Shown piece by piece: positions 1 to 7,396 of a stretch of 34,623 nucleotides of DNA. The stretch is from assembly GCA_934525405.1 (NCBI GenBank), contig CAKSZF010000010.1, positions 1 through 34,623 on the forward strand. Direction: 5' to 3'. A model generated the notes under the pieces. The model searched no databases. It saw nothing but the letters and a program-made list of their open reading frames with translations, and was not told where the DNA came from. Made by a program: the position numbers and the translations under genes. How positions within the stretch are numbered: position 1 is the first letter of the stretch; the number at the start of each line of letters is the position of its first letter. The stretch is from an uncultured Faecalibacterium sp. Lineage in GTDB: Bacteria; Bacillota; Clostridia; Oscillospirales; Ruminococcaceae.

Positions 1-1842
1 TTCGTCAGCCCTGTGGGCGACGGCACCGCCATCATGGAGTTCTCCGGCAAGGAGCTGGTACGCGGCGAGCCCGATGCTTCCTCCTTCCCCTCCGGCGGTC
101 TGCGTGCTACCTGCGAAGCACGCGGCTACACCGCATGGGACCCCACCAGCTACGCCTTTGTGAAGGATGATGTGCTGTGCATTCCCACTGCATTCGTCAG
201 CTACACCGGCGAGGCTCTGGATAAAAAGACTCCCCTGCTGCGTTCCATGAATGCACTGTCCGGTCAGGCTATCCGCATCCTGAAGCTGTTCGGCAAGGAT
301 GTGGACTACGTTTCCACTACCGTCGGCCCCGAGCAGGAGTACTTCCTGGTCAAAAAGGAGGACTACGAGGCACGTCAGGATCTGATCCTCACCGGCCGCA
401 CCCTGTTCGGCGCTCCCTCTGCCAAGGGTCAGGAACTGGAAGAGCACTACTTCGGCGTGATCCGTCCCGAGGTTTCCGAGTTCATGAAGGAACTGGACGA
501 GGAGCTGTGGAAGCTGGGCGTGCCCGCCAAGACCAAGCACAACGAGGTTGCTCCCTGCCAGCACGAGCTTGCTCCCATCTTCGATACCACCAACGTGGCC
601 ATCGACCACAACCTGCTGACCATGGAAATGATGCGCAAGATCGCACCCAAGTACGGTTTGGTCTGCCTGCAGCACGAGAAGCCCTTTGAAGGCGTGAACG
701 GCAGCGGCAAGCACAACAACTGGTCGCTGTCCACCACCGAGGAGAACCTGCTGGATCCCGGCGACACCCCCATGGAGAACCTGCAGTTCCTGGTGTTCCT
801 TGCCGCCGTCATCAAGGCCGTGGACGAGTACGCCGACCTGCTGCGCACCTCCGTGGCTACCCCGGGCAACGATCACCGTCTGGGCGCCAACGAGGCACCC
901 CCGGCTATCATCTCTATCTTTGTGGGCGAGGAGCTGGAAGCCGTCATCGATGCCATCGCATCCGATTCCCCCTATGCCGGCCCCGTCAAGATGAAGATGG
1001 ATCTGGGTGTGGATGTGCTGCCTAAGTTCAGCAAGGACACCACCGACCGCAACCGCACCTCTCCCTTTGCCTTTACCGGCAACAAGTTCGAGTTCCGTAT
1101 GCCCGGCTCTTCTCAGAACCTGAGCGACTGCGACACCATTCTGAACACCGCTGTTGCCAAGGAGCTGAAGGGCTACGCCGACGAGCTGGAGGGCGCTGAG
1201 GACTTTACCAGCGCTGCCATCGCTCTGGTCAAGCGCACTATCCGCGACCATCGCCGCGTCATCTTTAACGGCAACGGTTACACCGCCGAGTGGGAGGCCG
1301 AAGCAGCCAAGCGCGGCCTGCCCAACAAGAAGAATACTCCCGCTGCTCTGCCCGCACTGGTCGAGCCCAAGAACATCGCCCTGATGGAAGAGTTCGGCGT
1401 GCTGACCAAGGTGGAGATGCAGAGCCGCTACGAGGTTGAGATGGAGCACTACTCCAAGATCATCAACATCGAGGCTCTGACCATGCTGGAGATGGCCCGC
1501 AAGCAGCTGCTGCCCGCCATCAACGCCTACATGAGCGAGGTTGCCAATACCGCCGCCTCCAAGCTGGCTGTCAGCGAGCACATCAGCGTGCGCAGCGAGA
1601 CCAAGACTTTGGAAAAGCTTTCTTCTGACGCCGATGCCATGAGCGATGCCATCGACACCCTGCAGGATGCCGTGAATGCCGCCAAGGCACTGTCCACCGA
1701 GAGCGAGAAGGCCGTTGCTTTCCACGATAACGTTCTCCCGGTGATGGACGCCCTGCGCGCCGCTGCCGACGATGCCGAGACTATCTGCGGCGAGGATTAT
1801 TGGCCTCTGCCCAGCTACAGCAAGATGCTTTACTACGTCTGA
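1..1842 (+). CDS. glnN: Glutamine synthetase type III (5'-truncated by window edge)
   Basis: The reading frame is open from base 1, so the gene begins upstream; 613 residues are visible of a family that usually runs to about 700. The enzyme makes glutamine from glutamate, ammonia and ATP in the cytoplasm. Type III hallmarks seen here are the early [15 protein letters not shown] segment, [31 protein letters not shown] (ATP/glutamate site region), and [18 protein letters not shown] followed by [17 protein letters not shown]. The protein ends in SYSKMLYYV, consistent with a complete C terminus. The valine codon GTG at 13 is internal to the family domain, not a start. It lies 163 bp upstream of a second, type I synthetase and a likely RNA-binding regulator, which suggests a nitrogen-assimilation cluster with two enzymes for the same reaction. 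Confidence 0.96.
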   Translation, partial: FVSPVGDGTAIMEFSGKELVRGEPDASSFPSGGLRATCEARGYTAWDPTSYAFVKDDVLCIPTAFVSYTGEALDKKTPLLRSMNALSGQAIRILKLFGKDVDYVSTTVGPEQEYFLVKKEDYEARQDLILTGRTLFGAPSAKGQELEEHYFGVIRPEVSEFMKELDEELWKLGVPAKTKHNEVAPCQHELAPIFDTTNVAIDHNLLTMEMMRKIAPKYGLVCLQHEKPFEGVNGSGKHNNWSLSTTEENLLDPGDTPMENLQFLVFLAAVIKAVDEYADLLRTSVATPGNDHRLGANEAPPAIISIFVGEELEAVIDAIASDSPYAGPVKMKMDLGVDVLPKFSKDTTDRNRTSPFAFTGNKFEFRMPGSSQNLSDCDTILNTAVAKELKGYADELEGAEDFTSAAIALVKRTIRDHRRVIFNGNGYTAEWEAEAAKRGLPNKKNTPAALPALVEPKNIALMEEFGVLTKVEMQSRYEVEMEHYSKIINIEALTMLEMARKQLLPAINAYMSEVANTAASKLAVSEHISVRSETKTLEKLSSDADAMSDAIDTLQDAVNAAKALSTESEKAVAFHDNVLPVMDALRAAADDAETICGEDYWPLPSYSKMLYYV

Positions 1843-1925
1843 TCTTTTCATACCAGCGTAAAAAAATAAGCATCCGCCGGCTGTCGGATCAATTAGCCAT
1901 TCTCCTTTTCCTATTTCTTACACCA

Positions 1926-1973
1926 GCCCAAAGACCTGCTCCCTTTTTGAGGGCAGGCCTTTGGGCGTTTTAC
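1926..1973 (+). terminator. Rho-independent terminator between glnN and glnA
   Basis: CCCAAAGACCTGC (1927-1939) pairs with GCAGGCCTTTGGG (1953-1965) with a single A-C mismatch, extended by G1926-C1966, followed by GTTTTACTT. It can end glnN transcripts, or act as an attenuator for glnA because it lies just upstream of the glnA ribosome-binding site. Confidence 0.75.
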
Positions 1974-2005
1974 TTGAAATGAATTTTTTGTAAGGGGGGT
2001 TATTT

Positions 2006-3325
2006 ATGAGCTATTCCACCCAACAGGATATTCTGGATTTTGTGGAGGACAACAACGTCAAATTTGTGCGCTTTGCCTTCTGCGATATCTTTGGCACCCA
2101 GAAGAACATTGCCGTGCTGGCCAGCAACCTGTCTAAGGCACTGGAGGAGGGCGTGTGCTTTGACGGCAGCTCCATTGCGGGTTTTATGCACGTTGAGGAA
2201 AGCGACCTTGTACTGCGGCCGGATCTTTCCACCGTGACCATCCTGCCGTGGCGTCCTACCGAGGGGCGGGTGATGCAGTTCTTCTGCGATGTGGAAAAGC
2301 CGGACGGCGCAGCCTTCAGCGGCAACTGCCGGGGCTTTTTGCGGGACGTGAACCGCAAGTTCAAAAAGCTGGGGCTTACCTGCAACGTGGGTACCGAGTG
2401 CGAGTTCTATCTGTTTGAAAAGGACGACCGGGGCCGTCCCACCTGCATTCCCATCGACTTTGGCGGATATTTTGACGTTGCGCCGCTGGATGCGGGCGAA
2501 AATCTGCGCCGGGATATCTGCCTGACCATGGAGCAGATGGGCATGGCACCCCAGCACAGCCACCACGAGAGCGGCAACGGTCAGAACGAGATCGACTGCC
2601 GCTATGCAGGGCCGCTGAAAACTGCCGACAACGTGATGACCTTTAAGCAGATCGTCCGTGCCATTGCCATGCGCAACGGCCTGCACGCCAGCTTTCTGCC
2701 CAAACCCCTGCCCCAGCAGGCCGGCAGCGGGCTGCACATCAACCTCTCGCTTTACATGGACGGCAAAAACCTGTTTGAGGGCGATATTGCCCCGGACAGC
2801 GTAGCCGGCAGCTTTATGGCTGGTGTGCTGGCACACAGCCGGGAACTGACCGTGTTCACCAATCCCCTGCCCAACAGCTACCAGCGCTTTGGCTGTGACG
2901 AAGCACCCCGCTATGTGAGCTGGAGCCGCCAGAACCGCAGCCAGCTGGTGCGCATCCCCATGGTCAAGGGCGACAGCTGCCGCATGGAACTGCGCAGCCC
3001 GGACCCTGCCTGCAACCCGTATCTGGCCATTGGCCTGATCCTTGCCGCCGGACTGGACGGCATTGAGAAGCGCATGGTGCTGCCCCCGCCGGTGAACCGC
3101 AACCTGTTCGATGCCGCCGAGGCCAAGGGACTGGGCCTTGAGACCCTGCCCGCCACCCTTGAGGAGGCGGTGCAGGTAGCCGAGGAGAGCGAGTTCTTGC
3201 GCAAGGTGCTGCCGGAAGGGCTTTCTAAGCGCTATTTCTCGGAGGAACTCAAGCGCTGCGCCGCATTGCGGAGTGCGCCTGACCGGGCCGAGCACGAGCG
3301 CGTCTACTATTTTAACGCCATCTGA
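2006..3325 (+). CDS. glnA: Glutamine synthetase type I-alpha
   Basis: This 439-residue protein has the length of the short GSI-alpha class (Bacillus GlnA is about 444), without the adenylylation-type extension. Visible landmarks are FCDIFGTQKN and CFDGSSIAGF near residues 25-60, ECEFYLFEKD, the substrate region HHESGNGQNEID, GSGLHINLSLY, the glutamate flap region GCDEAPRYVSWS, and RSPDPACNPYLAIGL. The start ATG at 2006 sits 6-7 nt after the strong ribosome-binding site AAGGGGGG. It catalyses ATP-dependent glutamine formation. Position 62, an arginine in Bacillus subtilis GlnA tied to glutamine feedback, is histidine here (AGFMHVEESD). The ANTAR gene starts 33 nt downstream, so glnA and its probable regulator are co-transcribed. 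Confidence 0.96.
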   Translation: MSYSTQQDILDFVEDNNVKFVRFAFCDIFGTQKNIAVLASNLSKALEEGVCFDGSSIAGFMHVEESDLVLRPDLSTVTILPWRPTEGRVMQFFCDVEKPDGAAFSGNCRGFLRDVNRKFKKLGLTCNVGTECEFYLFEKDDRGRPTCIPIDFGGYFDVAPLDAGENLRRDICLTMEQMGMAPQHSHHESGNGQNEIDCRYAGPLKTADNVMTFKQIVRAIAMRNGLHASFLPKPLPQQAGSGLHINLSLYMDGKNLFEGDIAPDSVAGSFMAGVLAHSRELTVFTNPLPNSYQRFGCDEAPRYVSWSRQNRSQLVRIPMVKGDSCRMELRSPDPACNPYLAIGLILAAGLDGIEKRMVLPPPVNRNLFDAAEAKGLGLETLPATLEEAVQVAEESEFLRKVLPEGLSKRYFSEELKRCAALRSAPDRAEHERVYYFNAI

Positions 3326-3358
3326 TCCCTGCCTGCGCAGGAGAAAGGAGTGCGGAAA

Positions 3359-3937
3359 ATGGGACGCGCACTGATCGTAAGCGCCGGTGCCAACTCCAAC
3401 GAATATATTGCCGCGCGGCTGTCCGAGATGGGTTACAGCCGCCCGGTGATCATTCCCAGCGGAGCCGAGGCGCGGCGCAGAATGTCGGAATCTGATTTTG
3501 AGTTGATCGTGGTCAACGCTCCCCTGCCCGATGAGTTCGGGCACGAATTGTGCATCACCGCTGTGGAGCAGACCGATGCCGGTGTGGTCTTTCTGGTAAA
3601 GGCCGCACAGGCCGAGCAATTGCTTGCCCCCCTGAACGAGCAGGGGGTGCTGCTGCTGAGCAAACCCTTCACCACCCCGTTGTTTTTGCAGGCCATGCAC
3701 ATGGCGGCTGCCGGCAACCACCGCCTGCAGCGTCTGCGGCAGGAGAACGCCCGCCTGCAGGACAAGATCGGGCAGCTGCGGCTGGTCAGCCGGGCAAAGT
3801 GCTGTCTGGTAGAGCACGCCCACATGACCGAGGCCGAGGCGCACCGCTACCTTGAAAAACAGGCCATGGACACCCGCCGCGACCGCGCCGAGGTGGCGCA
3901 GGAGGTGCTGGAGGAGTACACCGACAAAAGCGAATGA
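3359..3937 (+). CDS. ANTAR-domain response regulator (AmiR/NasR type), probable antiterminator
   Basis: The 192-residue protein has an N-terminal receiver-like domain (about 1-120) and a C-terminal coiled coil plus three-helix ANTAR domain (about 125-185, core SRAKCCLVEHAHMTEAEAHR and YLEKQAMDTRRDRAEVAQ). ANTAR proteins bind paired hairpins in leader RNAs and prevent termination. The receiver is degenerate: LIVVNAPLPDEFG carries Asn53 where the phosphorylated Asp is expected, and no acidic pair follows the first beta strand; the conserved Lys of SKPF is kept. Start choice: ATG at 3359 has GAAAGGAG (3343-3350) eight bases upstream; the GTG at 3350 overlaps that ribosome-binding site and is less likely. 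Co-transcription with glnA suggests control of glutamine synthetase genes, as known for ANTAR regulators in other Firmicutes (inference). Confidence 0.88.
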   Translation: MGRALIVSAGANSNEYIAARLSEMGYSRPVIIPSGAEARRRMSESDFELIVVNAPLPDEFGHELCITAVEQTDAGVVFLVKAAQAEQLLAPLNEQGVLLLSKPFTTPLFLQAMHMAAAGNHRLQRLRQENARLQDKIGQLRLVSRAKCCLVEHAHMTEAEAHRYLEKQAMDTRRDRAEVAQEVLEEYTDKSE

Positions 3938-3950
3938 GAAGCAGGGCTTC

Positions 3951-3998
3951 GCTCCGCACCCGCAGGGATAGGGGTGCGCCGGGAGCGGGCCTTTTATG
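3951..3998 (+). terminator. Terminator-like hairpin between the ANTAR gene and pyrG
   Basis: GCACCC (3956-3961) pairs with GGGTGC (3972-3977) and GCTCC (3951-3955) with GGAGC (3982-3986), with a four-base bulge on the 3' side (3978-3981); GGGCCTTTTAT follows. The T run is short, so this is a weak terminator or an attenuator ahead of pyrG. Confidence 0.5.
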
Positions 3999-4036
3999 GA
4001 AGAGTTTTATTTTACGACAGAGGAAGGTATATTTTT

Positions 4037-5668
4037 ATGGCAAAATTTATTTTTGTGACCGGCGGCGTGGTCTCCGGTCTTGGCAAAGGCATTACCGCTG
4101 CATCTCTGGGCCGGCTTTTAAAGTGCCGCGGCCTGAAGGTGGCCAGCCAGAAGCTGGACCCCTATGTAAACGTGGACCCGGGCACCATGAGCCCGCTGCA
4201 GCACGGTGAAGTGTTCGTGACCGATGACGGCACCGAAACCGATCTGGATCTGGGACACTACGAGCGTTTTATCGACGAAAACCTGAACAAGTACTCCAAC
4301 CTGACCACCGGCAAGGTGTACTGGAATGTGCTGAACAAGGAGCGTCAGGGCGCTTATCTGGGACAGACGGTGCAGATCATCCCCCACATCACCAACGAGA
4401 TCAAGAGCTACATCTACAATCTGGCCTCCTCCACCGAGGCAGATGTGGTCATTACCGAGATCGGCGGCACCACCGGCGATATCGAGAGCCAGCCCTTCCT
4501 TGAGGCCATCCGTCAGGTGGGTCTGGAGCAGGGACGTGACAACTGCTGCTTCATCCATGTGGTGCTGGTGCCCTACATCTCCGGCTCGGACGAATACAAA
4601 TCCAAGCCCGCGCAGCACTCGGTCAAGGAGCTGCAGGGCATGGGCGTAAGCCCCGACATCATCATTCTGCGCGCAGATGGCAGCGTGGGCAGCGATATCC
4701 GCCGCAAGATCAGCACCTTCTGCAACGTCAAGCCGGAGTGCGTCATCGAGAACCTGACCATGCCGAGCCTCTACCAGTGCCCGCTGATGCTGCACACCAA
4801 CGGTCTGGACGATGTGGTGGTGCAGCAGCTGCATCTGGATGTTCCCCCTGCCGACCTGACCGAGTGGAAGCAGGTGGTCTCCCGCATTGCCACCCGCAGC
4901 AAGACCTGCACCATTGCACTGGTGGGCAAGTACGTCAAGCTGCACGATGCTTACCTCTCGGTGATGGAAAGCTTGTACCACGCCGGTTTTGAGAACGACA
5001 GTCAGGTGGAGATCCGCTGGGTGGAAAGCGAGGATCTGACCGATCAGGCCGCCTGCAAGGAAGCCTTTGCGGACGTGGACGGCATCATCGTGCCCGGCGG
5101 CTTTGGCGACCGCGGCATCGAGGGCATGATCCAAGCCGCCCAGTATGCCCGCGAGAACCGCGTGCCCTGCTTTGGCATCTGCCTTGGTATGCAGATCATG
5201 GTCATGGAATTTGCCCGCAATGTGCTGGGCTACAAGGATGCCAATTCCAGCGAGTTCACCCCGGACGGCGCTCACAACGTCATCTCCCTGATGCCGGATC
5301 AGCAGGGCAATATCCCCAAGGGTGGCACCATGCGTCTGGGTAAGTACCCCTGCGCGGTGAAGCCCGGCACCAAGATGGCCGAGTGTTACGGTGAGAGTGA
5401 GATCTGGGAGCGCCACCGTCACCGCTACGAATTCAACAACGACTTCCGGCAGGAGATGCAGGACGCTGGGCTGGTCATTTCCGGCACAAGCCCGGACGGC
5501 CATCTGGTGGAGACTGTGGAGCTGCCCGGCCGCGACTTCCATCTGGGTGCACAGTTCCACCCGGAGTTCAAGAGCCGCCCCAACCGCGCACATCCCCTGT
5601 TCAAGGGCTTTATCGCCGCTGCGCTGCGCTACCGCGCTGCCGCCCAGCGGGATATGCTGCATCTGTAA
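4037..5668 (+). CDS. pyrG: CTP synthase (glutamine hydrolysing)
   Basis: This 543-residue protein converts UTP to CTP using ATP and glutamine-derived ammonia. The N-terminal synthase domain shows [33 protein letters not shown] and the HYERF segment. The C-terminal class I amidotransferase domain shows the catalytic cysteine in CFGICLGMQ and the His-Glu pair in FHPEFKS. The start ATG at 4037 gives the typical [10 protein letters not shown] beginning and follows GAGGAAGG at 4020-4027; in-frame codons further upstream (to 3974) are not supported by any ribosome-binding site and lie in a hairpin. The gene follows the glutamine synthetase block, fitting its use of glutamine, and ends in a strong terminator. 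Confidence 0.97.
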   Translation: MAKFIFVTGGVVSGLGKGITAASLGRLLKCRGLKVASQKLDPYVNVDPGTMSPLQHGEVFVTDDGTETDLDLGHYERFIDENLNKYSNLTTGKVYWNVLNKERQGAYLGQTVQIIPHITNEIKSYIYNLASSTEADVVITEIGGTTGDIESQPFLEAIRQVGLEQGRDNCCFIHVVLVPYISGSDEYKSKPAQHSVKELQGMGVSPDIIILRADGSVGSDIRRKISTFCNVKPECVIENLTMPSLYQCPLMLHTNGLDDVVVQQLHLDVPPADLTEWKQVVSRIATRSKTCTIALVGKYVKLHDAYLSVMESLYHAGFENDSQVEIRWVESEDLTDQAACKEAFADVDGIIVPGGFGDRGIEGMIQAAQYARENRVPCFGICLGMQIMVMEFARNVLGYKDANSSEFTPDGAHNVISLMPDQQGNIPKGGTMRLGKYPCAVKPGTKMAECYGESEIWERHRHRYEFNNDFRQEMQDAGLVISGTSPDGHLVETVELPGRDFHLGAQFHPEFKSRPNRAHPLFKGFIAAALRYRAAAQRDMLHL

Positions 5669-5683
5669 TAGCATAATATAACG

Positions 5684-5728
5684 GCAAGGCCGCAGCACAA
5701 AATACCGTGCTGCGGCCTTGCTTTGTGT
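5684..5728 (+). terminator. pyrG terminator
   Basis: A perfect 15-bp stem, GCAAGGCCGCAGCAC (5684-5698) with GTGCTGCGGCCTTGC (5707-5721), followed by TTTGTGT. Confidence 0.85.
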
Positions 5729-5730
5729 AA

Positions 5731-5838
5731 GACGATTTTAAATGCCCTCCGCGCTGCTCTGGGCATTCTTAGCGGAAATAGATTTATAATTTCAGGGTAC
5801 CGGAGCGTCTGCGGACGCTCCGGTACCCCATTTTCACA
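5731..5838. repeat. Intergenic repeat element, copy A, ending in perfect TGCG-loop hairpin
   Basis: The first 48 bases match copy B at 16968 at about 42 positions, then an A/T-rich stretch leads to a perfect 15-bp hairpin (5795-5809 with 5814-5828, GGGTACCGGAGCGTC on the left arm) closed by loop TGCG (5810-5813). After the hairpin both copies read TTTTCAC. The constant part contains GCCC and GGGC (5744-5747, 5761-5764) and CCGC and GCGG (5749-5752, 5772-5775), which could fold further. The stem sequence is unrelated to that of copy B although the tip TCTGCGGA is the same. I do not recognise the family. Confidence 0.7.
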
Positions 5839-6033
5839 GAGGTGGTTCCACATAGAGTGAACACTGCAAATGCTGTTTCCCATTAACGACCCCTTCCGTG
5901 GATGGCAAGCTCATCGAGTACTGGGCAAACATCGTGGGCCACGCATAAAACTTGCAGACTTTTTGCAGACTTTCGGATAGCAAGGAAGTGCAAATATCAG
6001 TTAGTACTCGATAGTATTCGAAACACCGCAAAT
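5839..6033. other. Intergenic tract with inverted and tandem repeats; possible element remnant
   Basis: No gene is supported here. ATCGAGTACT (5913-5922) and AGTACTCGAT (6003-6012) form a perfect 10-bp inverted repeat, and TTGCAGACTTT is repeated twice in tandem (5952-5973) between them. A short open frame ending at 5949 encodes LIEYWANIVGHA then stop; IVGHA resembles the conserved GH segment of tyrosine recombinases, but too little is present to call it. The tract lies beside tRNA-Leu genes, which are common integration sites. Confidence 0.35.
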
Positions 6034-6081
6034 ATAAAAATCCGCATGAGCACTGGATTTTCCAGCAATCATGCGGATTTT
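6034..6081 (-). terminator. Terminator after tRNA-Leu(UAG)
   Basis: On the minus strand AAAATCCGCATGA (complement of 6069-6081) pairs with TCATGCGGATTTT (complement of 6037-6049), with an inner small stem CTGG/CCAG, and runs into T-rich sequence. Confidence 0.7.
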
Positions 6082-6088
6082 CACGTCA

Positions 6089-6168
6089 TGCAGAAGAAGG
6101 GACTTGAACCCTCACTCACAAGGAACTGGTGCCTAAAACCAGCGTGTCTGCCATTCCACCACTTCTGC
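6089..6168 (-). tRNA. tRNA-Leu (anticodon UAG)
   Basis: Read on the minus strand, acceptor GCAGAAG (from 6168) pairs with CTTCTGC (ending 6090), discriminator A at 6089. The anticodon stem CTGGT/ACCAG encloses the loop TTTAGGC, giving UAG. A long variable region and T-arm GAGGG-TTCAAGT-CCCTT follow, typical of a class II leucine tRNA. CCA is not encoded. Confidence 0.93.
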
Positions 6169-6176
6169 TCTCATAG

Positions 6177-6207
6177 AAAAAAGGCAAGTCAAAAACCGAC
6201 TTGCCTT
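6177..6207 (-). terminator. Terminator between the two tRNA-Leu genes
   Basis: Minus strand AAGGCAAGTC (complement of 6198-6207) pairs perfectly with GACTTGCCTT (complement of 6181-6190), followed by TTTT. Being downstream of tRNA-Leu(GAG) it should partly separate the two tRNAs. Confidence 0.65.
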
Positions 6208-6208
6208 C

Positions 6209-6292
6209 TGGTGCGAGGGAGGGGACTCGAACCCCCAAGGATAAACCACACGCACCTCAAACGTGCGCGTCTGCCAGTTCCGCCACCCTCGC
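6209..6292 (-). tRNA. tRNA-Leu (anticodon GAG)
   Basis: Minus strand acceptor GCGAGGG pairs with CCCTCGC, followed by A and an encoded CCA (6209-6211). The anticodon stem CACGT/GCGTG encloses TTGAGGT, so the anticodon is GAG. The variable arm GTTTATCCTTG-type stretch and T-loop GTTCGAGTC mark a class II leucine tRNA. Unlike its neighbour, it encodes CCA. Confidence 0.93.
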
Positions 6293-6354
6293 ATACCTGT
6301 TTTACAGTTCTCCGGTTTTTGAGGTAGAAAACCGTTGGTGCGGACTGCTTGCAT

Positions 6355-6383
6355 ATAGTAACACATTTCTGGCAATTCGTCAA
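6355..6383 (-). promoter_or_regulatory. Promoter of the tRNA-Leu genes
   Basis: Minus strand TTGACG (complement of 6378-6383), 17-nt spacer, TACTAT (complement of 6355-6360). It lies about 60 bp upstream of the first tRNA. Confidence 0.7.
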
Positions 6384-6538
6384 GGGGTTTCTTTGTTTCT
6401 CATAAGTTTTTTTAAGTTTCATATCTATAATAGCAGCGCAGCACGCGCAAAAGCAGCCTTCCGGGCAATTGCACTGGTCATTTGTGCGCGGAGGGCTTGC
6501 CTGCGGCGCTGCGCCCAGAGCAAAGGAGGGGTTTGTGT

Positions 6539-7390
6539 ATGAAACTTTTTGTGCGGCGCACCGGTGGGCGCATCGGGCTATGGGGCGGGTTGCTGGCGGC
6601 AGCGCTGGCAGCGTTTGCGGCGGGGTGGCTGATGCCGGTACGCGCACCGGTGGGCTGCCAGCTGAGCGAGCTGACCGCCGCGCCGGACTTCAGTCCCTTT
6701 ACCCCTGCCGCACCGGCAGTGGCTGCATCCGATGCCGGTACACCCGCAGCCCCTTCCCTGCCGGAAAAATGGGTCTGCCTGACCTTTGACGACGGCCCCA
6801 GCAAGACCACCCCGGAGGTTCTGACGGCGTTGGATGCTGCCGGGGTGCACGGCACCTTTTTTGTGGTAGCTACCGGCTACAACGAAAAATATCTGCCCCT
6901 GCTCACACAGGCTGCTGCCGCCGGGCACCAAATCGCGCTGCACTCTGCCTCCCACGAATACAGCGACATCTACCGCAGCAGCGCCGCCTACTGGCGGGAC
7001 ATTGCCCTGCTGAAGGAACGCATTGCGCCCTATGTGGACGCAGAGAGTATCCGGTACCTGCGCTTTCCCGGCGGCAGCACCAACACCGTGAGCCGCCGCT
7101 ACGGCGGCAAGGGGCTGATGCAGCAGTTAAAAACCGAGGTAGAACAGCGCGGCTGGCAGTGGGTGGACTGGAACGTCTGCGCCGAGGACGCCGTGGGCGG
7201 GCACCCCAGTGCGGATACCATCTACCGCAATGTGGTGCGGGAGACCGGCGAGCAGACCCATTGTGTGGTTCTGATGCACGATTCTGCCACCACACGCACC
7301 ACCGCCGAAGCGCTGCCGGATATCATCCGGTGGTATACAGACAACGGCTACACCTTTTTGACCGTAGCAGAGGCGCTGCCGCTGGGGTAA
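6539..7390 (+). CDS. Polysaccharide deacetylase (CE4 family), membrane-anchored or secreted
   Basis: This 283-residue protein has a basic N terminus and a hydrophobic segment (about 12-31) acting as signal or anchor, then an Ala/Pro-rich linker and a NodB-homology domain. All five CE4 motifs are visible: TFDDGP (82-87, catalytic and metal Asp), HSASH (135-139, metal histidines), RFPGGS (175-180), the DWN tryptophan region (210-212) and LMHD (245-248). Family members remove acetyl groups from N-acetylglucosamine in peptidoglycan or other glycans outside the membrane; the substrate cannot be told here. ATG at 6539 follows AAAGGAGGGG. A TATAAT at 6426-6431 lies upstream but lacks a good -35. It converges on the MerR gene with only six bases between stop codons and no terminator. 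Confidence 0.92.
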   Translation: MKLFVRRTGGRIGLWGGLLAAALAAFAAGWLMPVRAPVGCQLSELTAAPDFSPFTPAAPAVAASDAGTPAAPSLPEKWVCLTFDDGPSKTTPEVLTALDAAGVHGTFFVVATGYNEKYLPLLTQAAAAGHQIALHSASHEYSDIYRSSAAYWRDIALLKERIAPYVDAESIRYLRFPGGSTNTVSRRYGGKGLMQQLKTEVEQRGWQWVDWNVCAEDAVGGHPSADTIYRNVVRETGEQTHCVVLMHDSATTRTTAEALPDIIRWYTDNGYTFLTVAEALPLG

Positions 7391-7396
7391 TGCGCC

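Noticed and set aside
2000..3844. 614-codon open frame on the minus strand across glnA and the ANTAR gene
   Set aside because: It is the mirror of strongly supported genes in GC-rich DNA; the predicted protein is low in recognisable motifs and has no ribosome-binding site.
3938..4036. Bacillus-type pyrG reiterative-transcription attenuator
   Set aside because: No transcript start with the needed GGGC context and matching terminator arm could be placed; only a bulged hairpin is seen.
4118..5698. 526-codon minus-strand open frame over pyrG
   Set aside because: Antisense shadow of a clear CTP synthase; it also runs through the pyrG terminator.
5839..5949. Tyrosine recombinase pseudogene
   Set aside because: Only about a dozen residues ending IVGHA are suggestive; no other catalytic motif is present, so it was kept as an unassigned tract.
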